From the NCBI RefSeq assembly GCF_958450345.1, contig NC_088781.1, forward strand, positions 124,446,431 through 124,510,430: 64,000 bases of DNA, read 5' to 3'. Below, in pieces: positions 55,163 to 64,000 of the stretch. Each line of letters starts with the position of its first letter. Within the stretch, counting starts at the first letter, position 1. The translations under genes and the position numbers were made by a program. The notes beneath the pieces are model-generated. The model was not told the origin of the DNA and made no database searches. It saw only the letters and a program-made list of their open reading frames with translations. The stretch comes from Calliphora vicina. Taxonomy: Eukaryota > Arthropoda > Insecta > Diptera > Calliphoridae.

Positions 55163-55404
55163 ACAAACGAAATGATAAACTTATATATAACCTGGCCACT
55201 CATGGTAGGTGCTATAAAAAGACAAAAGGAAAGGGTATGAAAAAAAGTTTATGATGCTCAAGGGACAGATGATAATAGAAATATTAAGTAAATATTTACA
55301 TCAAATAACTTTGCTTTAGTGTATGGAAACTTTCAAGATGAAATCTGTGTTCGTAGAAAAAGTAAAAGACAAAATCAGTATGAGTGGGTAGAAATGAGAT
55401 CTTA
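55163..55404. other. Repeat fragment followed by possible coding relic
   Basis: 55163-55218 ('gtacaaacgaaatgataaacttatatata', 'ccactcatggtaggtgctataaaaa') is an end fragment of the second dispersed repeat family. It is followed by a plus-strand frame with two internal stops reading 'VYDAQGTDDNRNIK' and 'VYGNFQDEICVRRKSKRQNQ', ending at the TAA at 55402-55404. The composition looks protein-like, but I do not recognise it. It may be a decayed transposon gene. Confidence 0.3.
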
Positions 55405-57751
55405 AGGAAATTTTACGTATAATTTTAAATATGTAAATTAATACGAACTTCCTAAAGATAAACGATTAAGTTTGTGGCATAATACATTAATTAATATTTT
55501 TGAAGTAAATGTTAAAGTAGATATTCTACATATGAATACAATCGATCATGTTGTCTATAGGGTCTTCCTATTAACCCTAGTTATTTAACGTTATTTTTAT
55601 GTACTGAAGAGATAACGATATGTCTTGAAGACGTATGCTAGTTTATACCCTTTAAAGGATATCAACGAAAATAATATTCACAATTGTTTTGGTAGAAATC
55701 ATTTATTTATTTATTCAATTTATTTTAAAATAAAAGAATCTTTATACATAAAATAATAATACAAATAAAATTAAATTTGCCTTAAAAAAATATGACAACC
55801 AAATATAAACCAAAAAAAAATAAATTCGATAAGCATTAATGCAAGATTTACAAACTAAATTTTTATGGTCGCTATATACAACTCACAGTTACTGTAAATC
55901 GTGCTAAACTGTAGGTAGAGTTGAAAATCTCTTCAGTAAATAACTAATTATTCTTCAATGCTACTGATAGCGTAAGTATGCCTATTTCTTATGAATTTGT
56001 GTCTTTAAAAGTTGAAGTTGTCATATCCTTTTAACGATATATGGAAATTTCGGCATTAGTCCATTGGACAATTTCCGAAATTATTTCGATAATAAAAAAT
56101 ATCGTAGCAAAAAATTGGGTCGTATAGTGATTTGCATTCCCAAATTGATTTTTTTTTCGTACGAACTACATTCACTAGTAGGTCAAAATACCGTAATAAC
56201 ACGGCTATGGAATGATATAGTAAAATTATCAGGCTCTTAAGGATTTTCCTGTATCGGTTGTATATTCGCAGGCTCAAGGATGTCAACATCATCCTGAATT
56301 AATTCATCTTTCGATTCGCTCACATTTTCCAGTGAATCCGAATCGTCTAAAATGCTTTGCAAAAGAGTAGCAATTTCCACGTAAGTCAACCGCGCTTAAA
56401 AGCCATATTTAAAGCTAATTTAAACAAAATAATACCTTTAAATTCATCCAAAACAAAAATTAAAATTTTTGCTACAAAGTTACACTAAAGATAACAATAC
56501 GTCTATTGTGTTTGTTGTGGTATGACGTATGTTGTGTGAGAAAGTTGTAAGTTAACAAATGTGAGAGTTATAACACAAAATTTAAAAGGCAGTCGTACCC
56601 TATCTAACTAGGGTTAAGATAACTGAACTTTGACACTTGATAGCAGTAATATTGTTAAGGCTACATATGTGGAATTGGCTGTCATTAATTCATTTGATTT
56701 TACCAAATCACCATGGAAGTTTTAACGAAGAGCAAGAGTTTAAAACGAATAAAATTCTCTGCATTAAACTTATTTAAATCACACATTTGGTACATTCCTT
56801 GAAATTTTATTTTATTAAATAAGTATGTAAATCAGGTCTAAAATCACACACTGCGTAGAAATTATTTTTGAATTTAAATTCAGAAAATAACTACATCAAA
56901 TAAACAAAACCCACAAAAATCGCCAAAACATTTAAATGTCTTAATAATCGTTACCATTATCGTTGCCATTAATGTACCTTTGGGTCTGTTATGATTTTTT
57001 GTGTGTTTCCCTTAACATTGCTTTGTTTTTGGCTCTTCAAAATAATGACTGTTTATTAGGGGGGCCCTTATATTGAATTTTTTTTCATTTTCGATGCTCC
57101 CTAGATCTGGCATTTTTCAATTGGTCAACGTTTAAAGGCTGCACATTTTATTTGAAGTTTCGATTTTTTGGTCAAATTAGCAATATTTTTCTAAAATTAG
57201 GAAACCTACTATCCTATAATAACCTAAAGTCAAAATACAGTTTTAAAGATGCTCCCAATTGTTGTCCTCGGGAGCATTGAATATGGTAAAATTACAAAAT
57301 AAAGACCACACTACTGTTTATTTTAGTAGTCGTTGTCCTTCCAGTAGCTCTTATTGTGTGAGTATTTATATATATAAACGACTGTGTATTTGTTAAATTT
57401 TTTTCTTTTATTGGCTTTGTGAACAAAAAATAAATGTTAACTGTTGTTTCTTATCAGAGAAACCTCATTTTTTGTTTAAAAAAAAATATTTTTTGCTTTG
57501 AATACGTAAATTGTATATTGTACAAAAAAAAATTATAAAAAAAGGGATTTTTGAAAAATATTTTTGATTAAATTCAAGGTTGTCAATTGCAGGTAAAATC
57601 TACTTATTTTACTTATTACAATACAAGTTAATCGCCTTTAACAAGGAAATTAATTTAATTTAGAAAGAACGTAATGTTATTAGTATTTTCTAATTTATGA
57701 ATGTAATGTTTATAATATAATTTCGCAAGGACGCAGGATACTGTTACGCTC
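55405..57751. other. Long non-coding AT-rich stretch
   Basis: No gene recognised. 56626-56725 ('gacacttgatagcagtaatattgttaaggctac', 'ggaattggctgtcattaattc', 'aaatcaccatgga') is the best partner of the fragment at 12848-12950. The 78-codon minus frame at 56056-56292 has no known domain. Confidence 0.5.
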
Positions 57752-58166
57752 TGTTACGGCTGCTTGCAACATTCTTTATGTTTATAAACATTCCAATCAA
57801 TATAAACTTCTACTTATCAACAATGTTGATAACACGCATTTATTAACATTTCTTTAAGTATAGCAACATTAAATGTGGAAGCTGCTAACATTAACATTAA
57901 AGCGGATAAATTCTCTAGATATAGAACATTATTGTTTAATCCATTTAGATAATTCTAGAAACTGCTTGAAGATGGTTGTGTATATAAATAGTGGCAGCGG
58001 TTGTGGACACTGAGTTTATCATAGGCACTGTTAGATTTGGATGTGTTACAAACGCAATTGCAAAACCAATATAGCCCACACCTTTTTTTGCTGGTGGTTA
58101 TAATAATGTTTGTCCCTCCACAAAACCTAAATAAAACATATTTTTATTTTTATCTTTATCCTGCAT
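57752..58166 (+). repeat. Possible diverged solo LTR, copy 2
   Basis: It begins TGTTACGGCTGCTTGCAAC and shares blocks with 11673-12030. A TATA-like TATATAAATAG occurs at about 57981-57991, about 30 bp before 'cactgagttt', and AATAAAACAT at about 58131 could be a polyadenylation signal. Promoter followed by poly(A) signal within 420 bp fits an LTR. No internal retrotransposon region or target duplication was identified. Confidence 0.45.
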
Positions 58167-58926
58167 TAAACCTATACTACACTCTAAAAGCGTAAACAAA
58201 TTTTAATGACTGTTCAGCAACAAACGCTGTCATTTAAATCTCAATCCAAAAACTTAACAATACCTCAACAGATGCAAAATATGCTATGATGTCCTTTTTT
58301 TGTTCTCTTTGCTCCAACTACATTAAAACTTGAGTATGTTGTTAAAAGTGCATGCACTTGCATGAAAAACCACAAAAGTTTTACTATAAAACTCTTTTTT
58401 TAATAAATAAGATTGCGTGTATTAATACACATACTATATGAAAAGATTTTGACCTATAAAATAGTTTTTATTTTAACTTGGAATTTCTTTTGTTCCCCGA
58501 GGTTTTATGGTTGGTAAGAGTGAGCAATAGTGTGTGCAGAGTTTTTTTTTCCATTTTTTTAGTGTATATATTAATAGCTGTGCCCAGAAAGTTTATTTTC
58601 CTTTAGTATAATGATTATATTAAAAACATGTTTAATAGTTAAATTAAACTTTACATATCATTATAAAGCAGCTGTAATGTCACTTTATGACTGTTAAGGG
58701 AATTTATGCTCCTCCCATTATGTATAAGTTATACTTTAATGAAAAGGTAGAGCAACATAAGATAATTCAATAAAATTGCACTTATCCATTTAAAGTTTAT
58801 CAAATGGCAGCTTGTATAATGATAGTAATAATAATAGGATTAAAAAAAGATCAAAACTTCTGAAAGTTATGTCTATAAAATTTTAAATATATTTTTTATT
58901 TTAAACAGTTATTCATTAATTCATTA
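58167..58926. other. Non-coding AT-rich DNA
   Basis: No gene or repeat recognised before the satellite. Confidence 0.5.
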
Positions 58927-61900
58927 GACTATGACTAGACTATGACTAGACTATGACTAGACTATGACTAGACTATGACTAGACTATGACTAGACTATGA
59001 CTAGACTATGACTAGACTATGACTAGACTATGACTAGACTATGACTAGACTATGACTAGACTATGACTAGACTATGACTAGACTATGACTAGATTATGAC
59101 TAGATTATGACTAGACTATGACTAGACTATGACTAGACTATGACTAGACTATGACTAGATTATGACTAGATTATGACTAGACTATGACTAGACTATGACT
59201 AGACTATGACTAGACTATGACTAGACTATGACTAGACTATGACTAGACTATGACTAGACTATGACTAGACTATGACTAGACTATGACTAGACTATGACTA
59301 GACTATGACTAGACTATGACTAGACTATGACTAGACTATGACTAGACTATGACTAGACTATGACTAGACTATGACTAGACTATGACTAGACTATGACTAG
59401 ACTATGACTAGACTATGACTAGACTATGACTAGACTATGACTAGACTATGACTAGACTATGACTAGACTATGACTAGACTATGACTAGACTATGACTAGA
59501 CTATGACTAGACTATGACTAGACTATGACTAGACTATGACTAGACTATGACTAGACTATGACTAGACTATGACTAGACTATGACTAGACTATGACTAGAC
59601 TATGACTAGACTATGACTAGACTATGACTAGACTATGACTAGACTATGACTAGACTATGACTAGACTATGACTAGACTATGACTAGACTATGACTAGACT
59701 ATGACTAGACTATGACTAGACTATGACTAGACTATGACTAGACTATGACTAGACTATGACTAGACTATGACTAGACTATGACTAGACTATGACTAGACTA
59801 TGACTAGACTATGACTAGACTATGACTAGACTATGACTAGACTATGACTAGACTATGACTAGACTATGACTAGACTATGACTAGACTATGACTAGACTAT
59901 GACTAGACTATGACTAGACTATGACTAGACTATGACTAGACTATGACTAGACTATGACTAGACTATGACTAGACTATGACTAGACTATGACTAGACTATG
60001 ACTAGACTATGACTAGACTATGACTAGACTATGACTAGACTATGACTAGACTATGACTAGACTATGACTAGACTATGACTAGACTATGACTAGACTATGA
60101 CTAGACTAGACTATGACTAGACTATGACTAGACTATGACTAGACTATGACTAGACTATGACTAGACTATGACTAGACTATGACTAGACTATGACTAGACT
60201 AGACTATGACTAGACTATGACTAGACTATGACTAGACTATGACTAGACTATGACTAGACTATGACTAGACTATGACTAGACTAGACTATGACTAGACTAT
60301 GACTAGACTATGACTAGACTATGACTAGACTATGACTAGACTATGACTAGACTATGACTAGACTATGACTAGACTAGACTATGACTAGACTATGACTAGA
60401 CTATGACTAGACTATGACTAGACTATGACTAGACTATGACTAGACTATGACTAGACTATGACTAGACTATGACTAGACTATGACTAGACTATGACTAGAC
60501 TATGACTAGACTATGACTAGACTATGACTAGACTATGACTAGACTATGACTAGACTATGACTAGACTATGACTAGACTATGACTAGACTATGACTAGACT
60601 ATGACTAGACTATGACTAGACTATGACTAGACTATGACTAGACTATGACTAGACTATGACTAGACTATGACTAGACTATGACTAGACTATGACTAGACTA
60701 TGACTAGACTATGACTAGACTATGACTAGACTATGACTAGACTATGACTAGACTATGACTAGACTATGACTAGACTATGACTAGACTATGACTAGATTAT
60801 GACTAGATTATGACTAGACTATGACTAGACTATGACTAGACTATGACTAGATTATGACTAGATTATGACTAGATTATGACTAGACTATGACTAGACTATG
60901 ACTAGACTATGACTAGACTATGACTAGACTATGACTAGATTATGACTAGATTATGACTAGATTATGACTAGACTATGACTAGACTATGACTAGACTATGA
61001 CTAGACTATGACTAGACTATGACTAGACTATGACTAGACTATGACTAGACTATGACTAGACTATGACTAGACTATGACTAGACTATGACTAGACTATGAC
61101 TAGACTATGACTAGACTATGACTAGACTATGACTAGACTATGACTAGACTATGACTAGACTATGACTAGACTATGACTAGACTATGACTAGACTATGACT
61201 AGACTATGACTAGACTATGACTAGACTATGACTAGACTATGACTAGACTATGACTAGACTATGACTAGACTATGACTAGACTATGACTAGACTATGACTA
61301 GACTATGACTAGACTATGACTAGACTATGACTAGACTATGACTAGACTATGACTAGACTATGACTAGACTATGACTAGACTATGACTAGACTATGACTAG
61401 ACTATGACTAGACTATGACTAGACTATGACTAGACTATGACTAGACTATGACTAGACTATGACTAGACTATGACTAGACTATGACTAGACTATGACTAGA
61501 CTATGACTAGACTATGACTAGACTATGACTAGACTATGACTAGACTATGACTAGACTATGACTAGACTATGACTAGACTATGACTAGACTATGACTAGAC
61601 TATGACTAGACTATGACTAGACTATGACTAGACTATGACTAGACTATGACTAGACTATGACTAGACTATGACTAGACTATGACTAGACTATGACTAGACT
61701 ATGACTAGACTATGACTAGACTATGACTAGACTATGACTAGACTATGACTAGACTATGACTAGACTATGACTAGACTATGACTAGACTATGACTAGACTA
61801 TGACTAGACTATGACTAGACTATGACTAGACTATGACTAGACTATGACTAGACTATGACTAGACTATGACTAGACTATGACTAGACTATGACTAGACTAT

Positions 61901-63918
61901 GACTAGACTATGACTAGACTATGACTAGACTATGACTAGACTATGACTAGACTATGACTAGACTATGACTAGACTATGACTAGACTATGACTAGACTATG
62001 ACTAGACTATGACTAGACTATGACTAGACTATGACTAGACTATGACTAGACTATGACTAGACTATGACTAGACTATGACTAGACTATGACTAGACTATGA
62101 CTAGACTATGACTAGACTATGACTAGACTATGACTAGACTATGACTAGACTATGACTAGACTATGACTAGACTATGACTAGACTATGACTAGACTATGAC
62201 TAGACTATGACTAGACTATGACTAGACTATGACTAGACTATGACTAGACTATGACTAGACTATGACTAGACTATGACTAGACTATGACTAGACTATGACT
62301 AGACTATGACTAGACTATGACTAGACTATGACTAGACTATGACTAGACTATGACTAGACTATGACTAGACTATGACTAGACTATGACTAGACTATGACTA
62401 GACTATGACTAGACTATGACTAGACTATGACTAGACTATGACTAGACTATGACTAGACTATGACTAGACTATGACTAGACTATGACTAGACTATGACTAG
62501 ACTATGACTAGACTATGACTAGACTATGACTAGACTATGACTAGACTATGACTAGACTATGACTAGACTATGACTAGACTATGACTAGACTATGACTAGA
62601 CTATGACTAGACTATGACTAGACTATGACTAGACTATGACTAGACTATGACTAGACTATGACTAGACTATGACTAGACTATGACTAGACTATGACTAGAC
62701 TATGACTAGACTATGACTAGACTATGACTAGACTATGACTAGACTATGACTAGACTATGACTAGACTATGACTAGACTATGACTAGACTATGACTAGACT
62801 ATGACTAGACTATGACTAGACTATGACTAGACTATGACTAGACTATGACTAGACTATGACTAGACTATGACTAGACTATGACTAGACTATGACTAGACTA
62901 TGACTAGACTATGACTAGACTATGACTAGACTATGACTAGACTATGACTAGACTATGACTAGACTATGACTAGACTATGACTAGACTATGACTAGACTAT
63001 GACTAGACTATGACTAGACTATGACTAGACTATGACTAGACTATGACTAGACTATGACTAGACTATGACTAGACTATGACTAGACTATGACTAGACTATG
63101 ACTAGACTATGACTAGACTATGACTAGACTATGACTAGACTATGACTAGACTATGACTAGACTATGACTAGACTATGACTAGACTATGACTAGACTATGA
63201 CTAGACTATGACTAGACTATGACTAGACTATGACTAGACTATGACTAGACTATGACTAGACTATGACTAGACTATGACTAGACTATGACTAGACTATGAC
63301 TAGACTATGACTAGACTATGACTAGACTATGACTAGACTATGACTAGACTATGACTAGACTATGACTAGACTATGACTAGACTATGACTAGACTATGACT
63401 AGACTATGACTAGACTATGACTAGACTATGACTAGACTATGACTAGACTATGACTAGACTATGACTAGACTATGACTAGACTATGACTAGACTATGACTA
63501 GACTATGACTAGACTATGACTAGACTATGACTAGACTATGACTAGACTATGACTAGACTATGACTAGACTATGACTAGACTATGACTAGACTATGACTAG
63601 ACTATGACTAGACTATGACTAGACTATGACTAGACTATGACTAGACTATGACTAGACTATGACTAGACTATGACTAGACTATGACTAGACTATGACTAGA
63701 CTATGACTAGACTATGACTAGACTATGACTAGACTATGACTAGACTATGACTAGACTATGACTAGACTATGACTAGACTATGACTAGACTATGACTAGAC
63801 TATGACTAGACTATGACTAGACTATGACTAGACTATGACTAGACTATGACTAGACTATGACTAGACTATGACTAGACTATGACTAGACTATGACTAGACT
63901 ATGACTAGACTATGACTA
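58927..63918 (-). repeat. 11-bp satellite array, GACTATGACTA x 452 (reverse complement of 33348 array)
   Basis: The array is 4992 bp: 452 full units plus four 5-base partial units GACTA at 60104, 60197, 60279 and 60372 (452 x 11 + 20 = 4992). The only substitution seen is C to T in the third base (GATTATGACTA) in 12 units: 59092, 59103, 59158, 59169, 60795, 60806, 60850, 60861, 60872, 60938, 60949 and 60960. After about 61 kb the units appear uniform. The unit is a 5 + 6 near-duplication, GACTA + TGACTA. Confidence 0.97.
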
Positions 63919-64000
63919 TTTTTTTCTCCACCTACCACTAAAATTGTTGGTAGTTTTTTTAAATAAAATTAAAAAAAATATATTTTCATCAAAGATTCGT
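63919..64000. other. Flank of the satellite
   Basis: The array ends abruptly in T-rich, then A-rich unique sequence, showing that it is closed on the right inside the window. Confidence 0.5.

Noticed and set aside
33348..63918. Arrays as CRISPR loci
   Set aside because: The repeats are 11 bp, directly abutting, without spacers, and the surrounding DNA is eukaryotic transposon sequence. They are satellites.

Overview
The window is AT-rich, non-coding animal DNA. It looks like intergenic or giant-intron sequence of a higher fly, probably a calyptrate such as a blow fly or house fly relative. That placement is inferred from its mixture of Tc1/mariner, hAT and Helitron/Helentron-type elements, a 76-nt intron, and dispersed repeats of a kind typical of fly genomes; no host gene fixes the species. 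No rRNA, tRNA or convincing host exon was found. Almost every protein-like signal belongs to a decayed transposon.

Layout. 1-1.6 kb: a hAT-type non-autonomous element inserted in a hAT transposase relic, followed by a 78-bp tandem repeat. 4.4-6.6 kb: a 2.2-kb hAT-like element with a small, correctly spliced two-exon gene. 8.3-11.2 kb: two Helentron-like repeats, the first split by a 1.1-kb hAT with GGTTAACC subterminal motifs. 14.5 kb: a Helitron helicase relic. 15.9-17.1 kb: a terminal-inverted-repeat (TIR) element with a decayed transposase-like gene, lodged in a second dispersed repeat family. 17.8-22.4 kb: a mariner relic, a palindromic Tc1 element, a Tc1 element with an internally deleted transposase, and a mariner/IS630-type relic. 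24-28 kb: Helentron-like repeats, a clean hAT copy with its 8-bp target duplication, and a second mariner relic. 29.3-30.8 kb: a Tc3-like element. 33-37 kb: two 11-bp satellite arrays. 40-54 kb: more Helentron-like copies, two more hAT insertions with target duplications, a foldback MITE and two mariner/IS630 relics. 57.7 kb: a possible solo LTR. 58.9-63.9 kb: a 5-kb 11-bp satellite array.

The most distinctive features are the satellites. A 65-unit array of TAGTCATAGTC (33.3-34.1 kb) and a 452-unit array of its exact reverse complement (58.9-63.9 kb) face each other across 25 kb. Between them lies a 122-unit array of an unrelated 11-mer, GAACTGAACTA. Both 11-mers read as a 5-base plus a 6-base near-duplicate, and every length irregularity I saw is a 5- or 6-base half unit. 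The large array also has clustered variant units and regularly spaced half units, so it has higher-order structure.

The transposase genes are nearly all broken by stops, frameshifts or deletions. The small two-exon gene at 5.0-5.4 kb is the only intact one I can defend. Element boundaries were read by eye from TIRs and target duplications; percent identities and family names need database searches.
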